Origin: Bradyrhizobium sp. CCGE-LA001
GTDB taxonomy: Bacteria; Pseudomonadota; Alphaproteobacteria; Rhizobiales; Xanthobacteraceae
Length of the DNA: 64,000 bases
Direction: 5' to 3'
Assembly (NCBI RefSeq): GCF_000296215.2
Contig: NZ_CP013949.1
Location: 5,263,501-5,327,500, forward strand
This document shows, piece after piece, positions 8,657-18,663 of this stretch (position 1 is the first letter of the stretch; each line of letters starts with the position of its first letter). The position numbers were made by a program, and so were the translations under genes. The notes under the pieces are model-generated. The model was given only the letters and a program-made list of their open reading frames with translations, made no database searches and was not told where the DNA came from.

Positions 8657-8675
8657 ATATTGACAGTGTAAAGAT
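8657..8675. promoter_or_regulatory. Imperfect TetR operator, second site
   Basis: ATATTGAC at 8657-8664, a 3-nt spacer, then GTAAAGAT at 8668-8675. The right arm is identical to that of the perfect palindrome at 8710-8728, and the left arm matches at 6 of 8 positions. It sits next to the tetR start, where autoregulation would act. Confidence 0.6.
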
Positions 8676-8709
8676 TCCACTTGACCGGAAAGGCGAACGG
8701 CGATATCTC

Positions 8710-8728
8710 ATCTTTACGATGTAAAGAT
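8710..8728. promoter_or_regulatory. TetR operator, perfect 8+3+8 palindrome
   Basis: ATCTTTAC at 8710-8717, spacer GAT, GTAAAGAT at 8721-8728: a perfect inverted repeat. It lies 14 nt upstream of the GTG start of the carotenoid oxygenase and just before its GGAGG site. Arm length and spacing suit a TetR dimer. A weak promoter (TTGACC at 8681) would place the operator over or just after the -10 region. Confidence 0.75.
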
Positions 8729-8742
8729 CAGGAGGATACGCC

Positions 8743-10140
8743 GTGCAGCAGGACGCCGTCACCGATCGCTACAACAACATCGCGCCGATACCTTTCGAAG
8801 CCGACGCGCCATTCCTGACGATCATCGGTGAATTGCCGCGCGAGCTGAACGGCACGCTCTATCGCAACGGCCCCAATCCGCAGTTCTCCTCGCCCGGGGC
8901 GCACTGGTTCGTGGGCGACGGCATGCTGCACGCCTTTCATCTCGAGAATGGACGCGCCAGCTACCGCAACCGCTGGGTCCGCACACCGAAATGGCTGGCC
9001 GAGCACGATGCCGGCCGCGCCTTGTTCGGCGGCTTCGGCCGCAAGCTGCCGGATGCACCGGCGAACCTGACTGACGGCGGCGTCGCCAACACCAACATCA
9101 TCTTCCATGGCGGCAAGCTGCTCGCTTTGGAAGAAGCGCATCTGCCGACCGAGATCGAGCCGGGGACGCTGGCGACGCGCGGCTATCACGATTATCACGG
9201 CCGCGTCGCCGGCAGCTTCACAGCGCATCCGAAGGTGGATCCCGTCACCGGCGAGCTCGTGTTCTTCGGCTACAACGCCGCAGGCCCACTGACGCCTGCC
9301 CTCTCCTACGGATCGATCGATGCCGCCGGCAAGGCAACGCGCTTCGAGCGGTTCGAGGCGCCCTATGCCAGCATGGTGCACGACTTCATCGTCACCGCGA
9401 ACCATGTGCTGTTTCCGATCCTCCCGATCACCGGCAGCATGGAGCGCGCGATGAGCGGGCGGCCGCCATATGCCTGGGAGCCGGACAAAGGCGCCTATGT
9501 CGGCGTGATGAAGCGCAGCGGCACGGCCAAGGACATCGTCTGGTTTCGCGGTGAAGCCTGCTACGTCTTCCACATCATGAATGCGTGGGAGGAGGAGAAC
9601 CGAATCGTCGCCGACGTCATGCAGTTCGAGGAAGCGCCCTTGTTTCCGCATCCGGACGGGCGGCCGACCGATCCGGAGAAGTCGCGCGCCCGGCACTGCC
9701 GCTGGACCTTCGATCTCTCGGGCAACACCGACCGCTTCCAGCAGACTTATCTCGACGATCTCACCGGCGAATTCCCGCGCATCGACGATCGTCGTGCCGG
9801 GCTGAAGAGCGGTCACGGCTGGTACGCCTGCGCCAATCCACGGCTGCCGATGTTCGGCGCGCTCTCGGGCATCGTCCATGTCGATGGTAACGGCAGGCGG
9901 CTCGGCCACTATCTGCTGCCGGCCGGAGACACCATCTCCGAGCCTGTCTTCGTCGAGCGATCGAAGGACGCGGCCGAGGGCGACGGCTGGCTGCTCGCGG
10001 TGGTCTGGCGCGCGCGAGAGAACCGCAGCGATCTCGCCGTGTTCAATGCCATCGATGTCGAGGCAGGCCCTGCCGCGCTGGTGCAGCTCGGCCACCGCGT
10101 GCCCGACGGCTTTCACGGCAATTGGGTGGGAGCCGCATAG
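8743..10140 (+). CDS. Carotenoid oxygenase (RPE65/CCD family)
   Basis: A 465-residue enzyme of normal family length. The GTG start at 8743 has GGAGG 7 nt upstream. The N-terminus has GELPRELNGTLYRNGPNPQF and HWFVGDGMLHAFHLENGR, the classic entry signature of carotenoid cleavage dioxygenases. Conserved histidines that bind the non-heme iron are seen in FTAHPKVDPVTGEL, MVHDFIVTANH, FHIMNAWEEEN and the C-terminal GFHGNWVG. These enzymes cleave carotenoids, stilbenes or lignin-derived alkenes with O2. The nearby TetR repressor and operator suggest induction by the substrate or a related aromatic. Confidence 0.95.
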   Translation: MQQDAVTDRYNNIAPIPFEADAPFLTIIGELPRELNGTLYRNGPNPQFSSPGAHWFVGDGMLHAFHLENGRASYRNRWVRTPKWLAEHDAGRALFGGFGRKLPDAPANLTDGGVANTNIIFHGGKLLALEEAHLPTEIEPGTLATRGYHDYHGRVAGSFTAHPKVDPVTGELVFFGYNAAGPLTPALSYGSIDAAGKATRFERFEAPYASMVHDFIVTANHVLFPILPITGSMERAMSGRPPYAWEPDKGAYVGVMKRSGTAKDIVWFRGEACYVFHIMNAWEEENRIVADVMQFEEAPLFPHPDGRPTDPEKSRARHCRWTFDLSGNTDRFQQTYLDDLTGEFPRIDDRRAGLKSGHGWYACANPRLPMFGALSGIVHVDGNGRRLGHYLLPAGDTISEPVFVERSKDAAEGDGWLLAVVWRARENRSDLAVFNAIDVEAGPAALVQLGHRVPDGFHGNWVGAA

Positions 10141-10144
10141 CAGC

Positions 10145-10270
10145 CGTCATTCCGGGGCGCGACGAAGTCGCGAGCCCGAATCCATTGGGCAGCATGACAC
10201 GAAGCGAAATGGATTCTCAGGTGCGCAATTGCGCACCGTAGCGCGACGCTTCGCGTCGCCCTGGAATGAC
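10145..10270. repeat. Dispersed palindromic repeat, family C
   Basis: Runs from CGTCATTCCGGGGCG to CCTGGAATGAC. It has internal inverted segments such as CAGGTGCGCAATTGCGCACC and GCGACGCTTCGCGTCGC. Noncoding intergenic elements of this type occur many times in Bradyrhizobium-like genomes. Confidence 0.75.
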
Positions 10271-10287
10271 AGATAGAGGAGTTTCAC

Positions 10288-10545
10288 ATGCACTTGCCCT
10301 GGATCGTCGTAGGCTGTTTGACCGCCCTCACCTGCGCCGTGCTCGTATTGCCAACGAGCTGCCTGCAGCGGAGCAGCCAGACCATCTTCAACGGCGGCAT
10401 CCTGCTCGCGGTGGGCCTTCTGATCGTCTCGGCGCTGCCGATCCTGTCCCACCTGTCTTGGACGGGATGGGTCGATCACACGCTAGACCAGGTGGTTGCG
10501 CTGTTTCACTTTTTGGAGGTCGCCTATACGGTTTTGACGCTGTGA
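10288..10545 (+). CDS. Small membrane protein, hypothetical
   Basis: An 85-residue protein with two or three hydrophobic helices (WIVVGCLTALTCAVLVLP, FNGGILLAVGLLIVSALPIL, and a C-terminal FHFLEVAYTVLTL). GAGGAG lies about 8 nt before ATG 10288. No family is recognised. It follows a dispersed repeat and lies upstream of a YciB-like gene with a 172-nt gap. Confidence 0.7.
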   Translation: MHLPWIVVGCLTALTCAVLVLPTSCLQRSSQTIFNGGILLAVGLLIVSALPILSHLSWTGWVDHTLDQVVALFHFLEVAYTVLTL

Positions 10546-10717
10546 CGGTTCAATGATCCGTCTCGCCCGGAGCAGTCACTCCCATTGAATTGGTTCCAAC
10601 CGAGCCCGGATTTCTCCCGCAACACCGGTTCATCCACAAAATGGTATCCCGAGCATCGTCAGACCAAGTATGGTACGTCCAGCCGCGCATGCCCAACGCC
10701 CGCTGAACAGGACCACG

Positions 10718-11272
10718 ATGAAGGATGTATTCGCCCGTCTCGGCTCCGATCTTTTCTCCGCCATCCTCTTCCTGGCCGTCTACCTCATTACCGACCATAT
10801 CGTCCTAGCGACGGCGGTGGCGATCGCCGGTGCGTTCGCGCAAGTGATCTATGCCCGCGTCAAGGGGCAGCAGCTCAACTACATGACCTATGCGAGCCTC
10901 GCACTGGTCGTGGGACTGGGCGCGATCACATTGCTGACCAACGACGCCCGCTTCATGCTGGCGAAGCCCGCGATCGCACATTTCGCGATCGGCCTGATCA
11001 TGCTCAAGCGTGGCTGGATGTTGCGCTACATGCCGCCGATCGTCGTCGAGACCGTTCCGGAATATGTGACGGCCGCGGGCTATGCCTGGGCAGCGCTGAT
11101 GTTCGTGATTGGCGCCGGCATGATCGTGGTCGCTTCCACGGGTGATCTGAAGCTGTGGGCATTCTATCTCACGGTGGTCGCGGGCGGCGGCAAGATCCTG
11201 GCCTTTGCCGTGCAGTACATCGTTCTGCGGCTCATCGTCAGCAGCCGCCGACGCGCCGCTGCCCGCGCCTGA
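10718..11272 (+). CDS. Intracellular septation protein A family (YciB/IspZ-like)
   Basis: A 184-residue protein with five or so transmembrane helices, starting at ATG 10718. The order and composition (SDLFSAILFLAVYLITDHIV, AIAGAFAQVIYARVKGQQLN, GLGAITLLTNDARFMLAKPA, FAIGLIMLKRGWMLRYMPP) match the YciB/IspZ septation protein family, including the short TNDARFM loop. In enterobacteria YciB is an inner-membrane protein linked to cell-envelope integrity and division. This looks like a divergent paralogue rather than the core copy, since no usual neighbours are present. Confidence 0.75.
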   Translation: MKDVFARLGSDLFSAILFLAVYLITDHIVLATAVAIAGAFAQVIYARVKGQQLNYMTYASLALVVGLGAITLLTNDARFMLAKPAIAHFAIGLIMLKRGWMLRYMPPIVVETVPEYVTAAGYAWAALMFVIGAGMIVVASTGDLKLWAFYLTVVAGGGKILAFAVQYIVLRLIVSSRRRAAARA

Positions 11273-11371
11273 ATGCGGGGTTACGCAGGCGCGTCGAGTT
11301 GGGTTATAGGCTCGCCACGGGACTGGCCGCGGATCGTCGCGGTCCGCCGGTGATTTGTTCGGGAGACGGGA

Positions 11372-11668
11372 ATGGCCGTGGACGGCAACTGGAATCTGAC
11401 CATGACGACGCCGATGGGCGAGCGCCAGGCGACGCTGAGCTTGAAAGCTGAGGGCGGCACGCTCACGGGCACGCAAGGTGCGGAAGGTAATACCGCCGAA
11501 ATTTTCGACGGCACCGTCTCGGGCGACAACGTCTCCTGGAAGGTTTCGATCGACAACCCGATGCCGCTCACGCTGGAATTCACCGGTACGGTCGCGGGCG
11601 ACAACATCAGCGGCGAGATGGGCATCGGCCCGATGGGCAGCTTCCCGTTCACCGGCGCGCGGGCGTAA
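11372..11668 (+). CDS. Conserved small beta-rich protein, hypothetical
   Basis: A 98-residue protein beginning MAVDGNWNLTMTTPMGERQA. It is rich in alternating hydrophobic residues and Gly-Asp turns (FDGTVSGDNVSWKVSI, FTGTVAGDNISGEMGIGPMG), suggesting a small beta-barrel or beta-sandwich with an internal repeat. A GGGAG lies near the start. No signal peptide is evident. Function unknown. Confidence 0.75.
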   Translation: MAVDGNWNLTMTTPMGERQATLSLKAEGGTLTGTQGAEGNTAEIFDGTVSGDNVSWKVSIDNPMPLTLEFTGTVAGDNISGEMGIGPMGSFPFTGARA

Positions 11669-11681
11669 CGCCGCGCGTCGA

Positions 11682-12608
11682 ATGGCCATGCGTGCGCTCC
11701 GCCTCATCGCGGCAATGATCCTGTCTGTCGCGACACAGGCGGCGTGCGCGGACGACACCGAACCGGCGTGGCGCGCAAGCGCGCTCGCCCTGGTGCCGGC
11801 AGGCTATGTCGCCGGCGCAGCCTATCGGACCGAAGGCGCGACCGGGTACCTCGCCGTCTATGCCGCAACATCGAACGATCCGAAGACTCCGGCCAGCGTG
11901 TTCGCGGCCCGTCAGAGCCTCGTCGTCACGCTGACTCCGGACGCGACGCGGGCCGTCTCGGCCGAACTGAAGCCGCGCACCGAGCCAGCTCCGGACGGCG
12001 ACGACACCGATTTCGCCGAGATGCACGCCGATCTCGCGGCAAAGCGCTCCACCCTGCCCGCAGGTACCGAACCTTGCGCTCTCGGCGCCTGGTCCATCGA
12101 CAAGGATCCGAACGGCCTCAACGTGCGCGCCGAGCCCTCGGTGAAAGCGCGCGTGCTCGGCACCCTGCCGCCGCCCTACCGGCTCAAGCTCGGCGGAGCC
12201 GAGAACACGCCCGAGGGCGGCTGGCTCACCGAATTCCGCATCATCGGCTTCCGGGATGGCTGGTTTCTGATCGCGGGCGCGAAGCCGCCGGGCAAAGACT
12301 ACGAAGACGAGAAGAGATACCCGCGCAACGCGCCAAAACCCTATGCCGGGCGTGGCTGGGTCGCGGCCAACAAGGTCGGCGCGAGTTATGCCAACGGCTC
12401 CACACGTGCGGGCGGCTTGTTTCAGGCCCCCTTCATCGACGCCAAATGGATGCCCGCACAGCGTGAGCTGGGCGGCCCGATCGACGGCGACGGCGGACCG
12501 AAGCGACTTCTCGCCTGCAGCGGATATTGGGGCCTGGTCGAGAGCCATGACGGCGTCCGCGGCTGGTGGCGCGCGCTGTGCTCGAACCAGGTTACGAATT
12601 GCAGTTAG
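11682..12608 (+). CDS. Exported SH3-domain protein
   Basis: A 308-residue protein with a signal peptide (MAMRALRLIAAMILSVATQA, cleavage after the following ACA). ATG 11682 or the in-frame ATG at 11688 are equally good starts. A bacterial SH3 domain lies at about residues 140-225 (DPNGLNVRAEPSVKARVLGT, then WLTEFRIIGFRDGWFLIAGA and GRGWVAANKVG). Such domains often bind peptidoglycan or act in the periplasm. Cysteine pairs in the C-terminus suggest disulfides. Specific role unknown. Confidence 0.82.
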   Translation: MAMRALRLIAAMILSVATQAACADDTEPAWRASALALVPAGYVAGAAYRTEGATGYLAVYAATSNDPKTPASVFAARQSLVVTLTPDATRAVSAELKPRTEPAPDGDDTDFAEMHADLAAKRSTLPAGTEPCALGAWSIDKDPNGLNVRAEPSVKARVLGTLPPPYRLKLGGAENTPEGGWLTEFRIIGFRDGWFLIAGAKPPGKDYEDEKRYPRNAPKPYAGRGWVAANKVGASYANGSTRAGGLFQAPFIDAKWMPAQRELGGPIDGDGGPKRLLACSGYWGLVESHDGVRGWWRALCSNQVTNCS

Positions 12609-12637
12609 ATCAGACGGAAGCGTCCCCGATCTCTCTG

Positions 12638-12711
12638 CGTCATACGCGGGCTTGACCCGCGTATCCATCTTCTGACGTGCGATGGATGGCCGGGTCAAGC
12701 CCGGCCATGAC
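12638..12711. repeat. Dispersed palindromic repeat, family B
   Basis: Two inverted halves, CGGGCTTGACCCG and CGGGTCAAGCCCG, bounded by CGTCAT and CATGAC, with a short GGATGG-containing centre. A close copy lies at 39290-39375 and a related one at 42419-42525. It ends 3 nt before the stop of the fumarase gene and could act as its terminator. Confidence 0.8.
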
Positions 12712-12714
12712 AAC

Positions 12715-14370
<1,656 letters not shown>

Positions 14371-14493
14371 GGGGCGGATCTCGGGGTTTTGGGGCCCTGG
14401 CGGGCCCTCGGCGTAGAAGCGTTCTAAGCCCATTTTGGCCGGAAAAGGAAGGGACCGATGCGCATAGGTCGGGCCAACGGGCCACCCCTCGCA

Positions 14494-14778
14494 TTAAGTA
14501 TCCCGAGCCTGAGCGCCGTGAAGCACCGCCGCTATAACGACCCGCCCGTACACGACGTCAACTTCGTAGACCACGACATAGGGCAGGCGCGGCACGACCC
14601 ACTCAAATGTCTCGGGATCATGCCCGACGTGACCCATGAAGGGAAATGAAGTCAGCAGCCCTATGCTGTTGAGCAGCCGGTCGGTCACCTTTCGGGCGGC
14701 CGCCGGACTATCTTGTGAAATCCAATTGAAGATACTTTCGAGATCGGCAACCGCCTGATCATCGAAAATCAACTCCAT
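14494..14778 (-). CDS. RelE/ParE-type toxin
   Basis: A 94-residue protein beginning MELIFDDQAVADLESIFNWI. It contains SPAAARKVTDRLLNSIGLL, FPFMGHVGHD and RLPYVVVYEVDVVYGRVVI, the arrangement of ParE/RelE toxins. Toxins of this group either cleave ribosome-bound mRNA or inhibit gyrase; which applies is not visible. It directly follows a small antitoxin gene (6 nt between them) on the same strand. Confidence 0.87.
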   Translation of the reverse strand: MELIFDDQAVADLESIFNWISQDSPAAARKVTDRLLNSIGLLTSFPFMGHVGHDPETFEWVVPRLPYVVVYEVDVVYGRVVIAAVLHGAQARDT

Positions 14779-14784
14779 CGCCCC

Positions 14785-15006
14785 TCAAGAACCAAAGCGC
14801 GCAACGCGCGCACGCACTTCGTCAAGTGTGAGGAATTTACGGTTTGGGTCCGCCCGACGACGACGCACTTCGGCAATCTGTTCGTCGGTCAACCGGATTT
14901 CCTGCATGTGCTTGACATAGTCGAGCAGAGCCCCCGCGGCAGCATCCTGCTCGCGTTCGGGAAGCTGTTCGACCTGACGGATGGCCTCGTCCAGGAGCTT
15001 GGTCAT
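14785..15006 (-). CDS. Antitoxin of the ParE/RelE-type pair
   Basis: A 73-residue acidic protein (MTKLLDEAIRQVEQLPEREQ) with a C-terminal RRRADPNRKFLTLDEVRARV segment typical of antitoxins that wrap around ParE-like toxins. It precedes the toxin gene by 6 nt and is probably cotranscribed and autoregulating. The region upstream (15007-15128) is shared with a divergent exported-protein gene. Confidence 0.83.
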   Translation of the reverse strand: MTKLLDEAIRQVEQLPEREQDAAAGALLDYVKHMQEIRLTDEQIAEVRRRRADPNRKFLTLDEVRARVARFGS

Positions 15007-15128
15007 ACGGCGCAGTATAGCATGTTGCAGGCGACAGAACAGCCACGCCGCAAGTGGAAAGGGCCATTCCCACCCTTGCGCTTCGCGTCCTCCGACGCTT
15101 GAATGCGCGTCCTAAGGGGCTTTTCATC

Positions 15129-15602
15129 ATGACATTGAACTTGAACGTCCGCGGCGCGATCCTGGTCGCCGCCGCCATCAGCGGACTTGTGACCCTCACC
15201 TCGCCCGCGCGCGCCGACCGCTGCGACGACAGCGCCAAGGAGCTGGCGAGCCAGGTCGATCGTCTCAAGGTGAACTTCCGGGCGGCCAACGTCGTCTACC
15301 TGACGCACCCGGCGGCCAAGGAGCTGTCCGTCGGCTGCCGCGGCGATAAATATTCCATCGAGCTCTATGCCAAGGGCGACCGCAAGCCCAAGCCGGAATT
15401 CTATGCGTTGGTGGGATCGATGGCGGCGATCGTCTTCACCGTGACGAAGGACGACACCACGACGGGCGCCACACGCTGCCTGAAGCGGATGGGCCTGTTG
15501 CGCGGCGACAAGGTCGCCATGCGTTACCGGCGGCTCAACATGGAGTGCACCCGCACCAAGACGGAAGCGTCGATCGCGATCACGCGCGGCAAGGACGAGT
15601 AG
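15129..15602 (+). CDS. Exported hypothetical protein
   Basis: A 157-residue protein with a signal peptide (MTLNLNVRGAILVAAAISGL, continuing to SPARA). ATG 15129 fits the signal peptide better than an earlier in-frame start. The mature part begins DRCDDSAKELASQVDRLKVN and has cysteines at several points (CRGDKYSIELYAK, ATRCLKRMG, NMECTRTK). No family is recognised. Confidence 0.78.
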   Translation: MTLNLNVRGAILVAAAISGLVTLTSPARADRCDDSAKELASQVDRLKVNFRAANVVYLTHPAAKELSVGCRGDKYSIELYAKGDRKPKPEFYALVGSMAAIVFTVTKDDTTTGATRCLKRMGLLRGDKVAMRYRRLNMECTRTKTEASIAITRGKDE

Positions 15603-15654
15603 GGGCGCTCGTCGCTATTGCAGCGGACAAGGCGCTCACGTGGCGCGACGCAGC

Positions 15655-15800
15655 TCTCCACGGATTCCGCATTGCGAGCGCAGCGACCTGTCCGCCGAAG
15701 CCTTGGCGAAGGCGGAAGCAATCCAGAGTCCCTCCGCGGAAACAGACTGGATTGCTTCGTCGCAAGAGCTCCTCGCAACGACGAGGAGAGGTCTCGTCAT
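15655..15800. repeat. Dispersed repeat, family A (degenerate copy)
   Basis: Contains ATTGCGAGCGCAGCGACC, a CAATCCAGAG segment and its inverted partner CTGGATTGCTTCGTCGCA, and ends in CTCGCAACGACGAGG. Related copies are at 17732-17762, 19943-20024 and 28367-28484. It makes up most of the 337-nt gap between 15602 and 15940. Confidence 0.65.
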
Positions 15801-15939
15801 CTCCGAGAGACAACGCGGATGAGGCGCGAAAGCCGCCTCATCCACCGCCCCCATTCCCTCGCATTTTAGCGATTGCCTTGAAGGAAATTTCGCTCCTTGC
15901 AGGGCAGGCTGGATTGCTTCCATGTGTGAGGATTTGCGG

Positions 15940-16113
15940 ATGAAGGTTTCCACCGTTGCGCCGCCGCCGATCGCGATCGTGGTTCCCAACTACGACACGA
16001 GCAAGCAGCAGAACGATCAGGCCAAGGTCAGGGACGAGGATCCGACCTTCAAGCCGCAGCCGCCTGCGCCGCTGCCGCCAGGTCAGGGCACGCGGATCGA
16101 TCAGCTCGCCTGA
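15940..16113 (+). CDS. Small hypothetical protein, proline-rich C-terminus
   Basis: A possible 57-residue protein (MKVSTVAPPPIAIVVPNYDT, then a Lys/Gln-rich middle and a PPAPLPPG tail). The start is taken at ATG 15940. Support is limited to plausible codon use and a weak GAGGA upstream. It lies 118 nt before the methyltransferase-like gene. Confidence 0.45.
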   Translation: MKVSTVAPPPIAIVVPNYDTSKQQNDQAKVRDEDPTFKPQPPAPLPPGQGTRIDQLA

Positions 16114-16231
16114 TCGGGCTTGCCGAAGGCGGAAAGCGCCCGGTCCGGTCGACCGGGCCTCGCGCGTTCCGCCGCATCTTTGCCGGATAGCGGGACCAAC
16201 TTCGTGCGCGGCGATCCACGGGGTCCTGCGC

Positions 16232-16906
16232 ATGATCGCACGCCTCCTGCTGCAGAACACGATCTTCACCGTCGGCATGGGCACGCTGCTGTTCGCCTCC
16301 GCCGGGACATTGCACTGGCCTTCGGCCTGGGTGTTCCTCGTCACCTCCGCCGTACTTGGTCCACTCTGCGGCTGGTGGCTCTACCGGATCGATCCGGCGC
16401 TGCTCGCCGAACGTCTGCGGCCGGTCCTGCAAAAGGATCAGCCTGCCGCCGACAAGATGTTCATGATCGTCTTCGTCATTGCGATGCTGGTCTGGCTGGT
16501 CGCGATGGGCGTCGACCGACGCATCCGATTCTCCGAGATGCCGATTGCGTTGCAGGTCTTCGGCCTCGTGCTGTTCCTGGCCTCGACACTGTTCACGATG
16601 TGGGTCTTCCGCGAGAACTCGTTCGCCGCGCCCGTGGTGAAGCTCCAGGCCGAGCGCGCCCAGCGCGTGATCTCGACCGGGCCTTACGCCCATGTGCGCC
16701 ACCCCATGTACAGCGGCATGGTCCTGTTCTTCGCCGGCCTGCCGCTGCTGTTGGGGGCGTGGTGGGGACTTGCAATGGTGCCGGTATTCGCAGTCTTGTT
16801 TGCGGTCCGCATCGGGATCGAGGAGCGCACGCTGCGCGAGGGCCTGCCGGGCTATGCCGAGTACTCGGCGCGGGTGCGCTATCGCCTGGTGCCAGGTCTT
16901 TGGTGA
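16232..16906 (+). CDS. Isoprenylcysteine carboxyl methyltransferase (ICMT)-family membrane protein
   Basis: A 224-residue protein with about five transmembrane helices, starting at ATG 16232. The C-terminal signature STGPYAHVRHPMYSGMVLFF, followed by RIGIEERTLREGLPGYAEYS and RVRYRLVPGLW, is diagnostic of the ICMT/phospholipid methyltransferase superfamily, with the RHP...E-E residues forming the SAM site. Bacterial members methylate lipids or small thiol or isoprenoid compounds. The substrate here is unknown. Confidence 0.9.
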   Translation: MIARLLLQNTIFTVGMGTLLFASAGTLHWPSAWVFLVTSAVLGPLCGWWLYRIDPALLAERLRPVLQKDQPAADKMFMIVFVIAMLVWLVAMGVDRRIRFSEMPIALQVFGLVLFLASTLFTMWVFRENSFAAPVVKLQAERAQRVISTGPYAHVRHPMYSGMVLFFAGLPLLLGAWWGLAMVPVFAVLFAVRIGIEERTLREGLPGYAEYSARVRYRLVPGLW

Positions 16907-16933
16907 GGAGACATCACTCTCCCGACCGCACCG

Positions 16934-17641
16934 CTAAGCGTCCAGTTCGCGATAGTGGCGGAAGATGCCTTGCTCGTTGAAAGCAATGCGGCGGTCGCTG
17001 TCGAGATAGGCCTTGATGTTCGGCCGTGCGGCGATGCGGTCATGCAGACCGACAAGGCCCGGGATGTCGCTCTCGAACGCCTTCATGCGCTTGGGGAAGG
17101 CATAGCGCAGTCCCGCAACGATCTGGAATAGCGAGAGATCGACATAGGTCAGTCTGCGGCCGGTGACATAGGCGCCGCCGCTATCGGTGAGGAGCCGCTC
17201 GAAATAGCCGAGAAATTTCGGCACGCGCTCGCTCCAGAAATCGGCGGTGCGCTTTTTCGCCGGCGGCTTCTGGTCTTCGTAGTACATCGAAGGCCCGAGC
17301 GGATGATGGGTGTCGTGGATCTCGACCACGAGATCGGTGATGGTGAGCTGCAGCTGGTGCACCCAGAGCCGGCCAGCCTCCGTCTTCGGCGCAAGCCCAT
17401 GTCGGCTGCCGAGATAGAGCAGGATGTTGGCGGTCTGGCCGATGACGAGCTTGCCTGCCTTCAGGAACGGCGGCGCGAAAGGCGGCGTGCCCGCATGCGC
17501 CTCCATCATCTTCATCATCGCAGCCGTTCCACGCGGTCCGCGCGCGATGTCGACGTAAGCGGCGCCGGCCTCCTCCAGCGCCAGCCGCACATATTCGCCG
17601 CGACCCTGGATTTCGGGCCAGTAGTAGAGCTCGTATTTCAT
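16934..17641 (-). CDS. Glutathione S-transferase
   Basis: A 235-residue protein from ATG 17641 (an earlier in-frame start would add a 32-residue unsupported leader). The N-terminal thioredoxin-like domain begins MKYELYYWPEIQGRGEYVRL and continues through AGKLVIGQTANILLYLGSR, which contains the glutathione-binding QT segment. The all-helical C-terminal domain follows (VTGRRLTYVDLSLFQIVAGL). It resembles eukaryote-like sigma/alpha class GSTs. A detoxification role is likely. Confidence 0.92.
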   Translation of the reverse strand: MKYELYYWPEIQGRGEYVRLALEEAGAAYVDIARGPRGTAAMMKMMEAHAGTPPFAPPFLKAGKLVIGQTANILLYLGSRHGLAPKTEAGRLWVHQLQLTITDLVVEIHDTHHPLGPSMYYEDQKPPAKKRTADFWSERVPKFLGYFERLLTDSGGAYVTGRRLTYVDLSLFQIVAGLRYAFPKRMKAFESDIPGLVGLHDRIAARPNIKAYLDSDRRIAFNEQGIFRHYRELDA

Positions 17642-17731
17642 GAGGAAGGTCCGTAAGCGTGGGGCGACGGAACCAATGAAGCAGGTAGCCGAAGGTTCCG
17701 CCGAGTGAGCGACGGATCTCGCCGAAAGCTC

Positions 17732-17762
17732 CGTCATTGCGAGCGCAGCGCTCGCAATGACG
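17732..17762. repeat. Minimal palindromic copy of dispersed repeat family A
   Basis: A perfect inverted repeat with 14-nt arms (CGTCATTGCGAGCG) and a 3-nt loop. It corresponds to only the outer ends of family A, as if the interior had been deleted. It lies between the GST and lectin-like genes. Confidence 0.8.
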
Positions 17763-17786
17763 AGTGAGAGAGCTTCGCGCCTTAAT

Positions 17787-18467
17787 TCAATTCGCCGCGA
17801 AGCAGTACAACAGGCCGTCGCCGCCGGTGGACTTCAGATCGGCCTGCGAGCAGCCACCGTCTGGACCGCGCGAGGGGTGAGAGCTGTTCCAGGACTTCGA
17901 GGGCTCGTCGTCGCGCAGGCCGCGGCGATCAAAATGGCCGACCATCGCGGCGCCTTGCGTGCTCGACGTCCAGTTCTTGCAGGTGCGATCGTCCGGCCCG
18001 GCAAAGGCGGTGCCGTCGGCCTGCGATCCCGTGAGGATGTCGTGCCGGTTCGGCTGGTCGCCAGCACCGGTGATCCCCTCGCCTTTCTCGGTGAGCGCGG
18101 TCTGCTTGGTGAGATTATTGGCAGCGCTGTGCAGTTCGCCCACGTCCTTGGCGATCGCGGTGCCCTTGGCGTTCTGCCACGGTCCCTTGCCGATGCGGTC
18201 CTTGGCGTTGACGGCCGGCTTGCCGTCCGCAGCCTGCGTCGAGAGATAGGCGCGCCAGGTCTTGCTGCCGGCGCCGGCGGCCTGAGCGAGCTTCTGGCAT
18301 TGCGCGTCGGCTCCCTCGAGGCCGCCGAGATCGGCGCCCTTGCCCGGACCGTTGGAGGTCACGAAGAAGGTCATGTCGGCCGATTGCGCCTGCGCCGATG
18401 GCGCTGCCAGCATGGCCATTACGAGCGCAAGGCCCGAAATCGTCACGGATCTGTCGATGCGGATCAT
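17787..18467 (-). CDS. Exported lectin-like (endostatin/C-type-lectin-fold-like) protein
   Basis: A 226-residue protein from ATG 18467 with GGAGG 6-7 nt upstream. It has a signal peptide (ISGLALVMAMLAAPSAQAQS). The mature part contains FFVTSNGPGKGADLGGLEGA, CQKLAQAAGAGSKTWRAYLS and a C-terminal GGCSQADLKSTGGDGLLYCF. This layout resembles bacterial proteins described as lectin-like or with a collagen NC10/endostatin-type domain. Conserved cysteine pairs fit an extracytoplasmic fold. The binding partner is unknown. Confidence 0.72.
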   Translation of the reverse strand: MIRIDRSVTISGLALVMAMLAAPSAQAQSADMTFFVTSNGPGKGADLGGLEGADAQCQKLAQAAGAGSKTWRAYLSTQAADGKPAVNAKDRIGKGPWQNAKGTAIAKDVGELHSAANNLTKQTALTEKGEGITGAGDQPNRHDILTGSQADGTAFAGPDDRTCKNWTSSTQGAAMVGHFDRRGLRDDEPSKSWNSSHPSRGPDGGCSQADLKSTGGDGLLYCFAAN

Positions 18468-18516
18468 GTTGTCCTCCCATTGTGTTCGTTGTCTTGTGCT
18501 TGTCGTTGTGGCGCTT

Positions 18517-18605
18517 TCGAGCGAAGTGGATACCGGTTCGCGTGAAGAAGACGCGTAAAACAAAAATCCAGAGCTTCGGTTCTGATCCATCAGAACCGAA
18601 GCTTT
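18517..18605. repeat. Dispersed element ending in a 15-bp perfect hairpin
   Basis: Arms AGCTTCGGTTCTGAT (18572-18586) and ATCAGAACCGAAGCT (18589-18603) flank a 2-nt centre. They are preceded by GCGAAGTGGATACCGGTTCG and GTGAAGAAGACGCG. I recognise this module as common in Bradyrhizobium/Rhodopseudomonas intergenic DNA (from memory). It lies upstream of the lectin-like gene. Confidence 0.75.
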
Positions 18606-18663
18606 GGCCGCCTGATGTCAACCCGACGTGGGCCAGCTTATTCCGATTCTGCGATGCGAGATG

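Noticed and set aside
10145..10270. Insertion sequence
   Set aside because: No transposase and no long terminal repeats; it is a short dispersed palindromic element.
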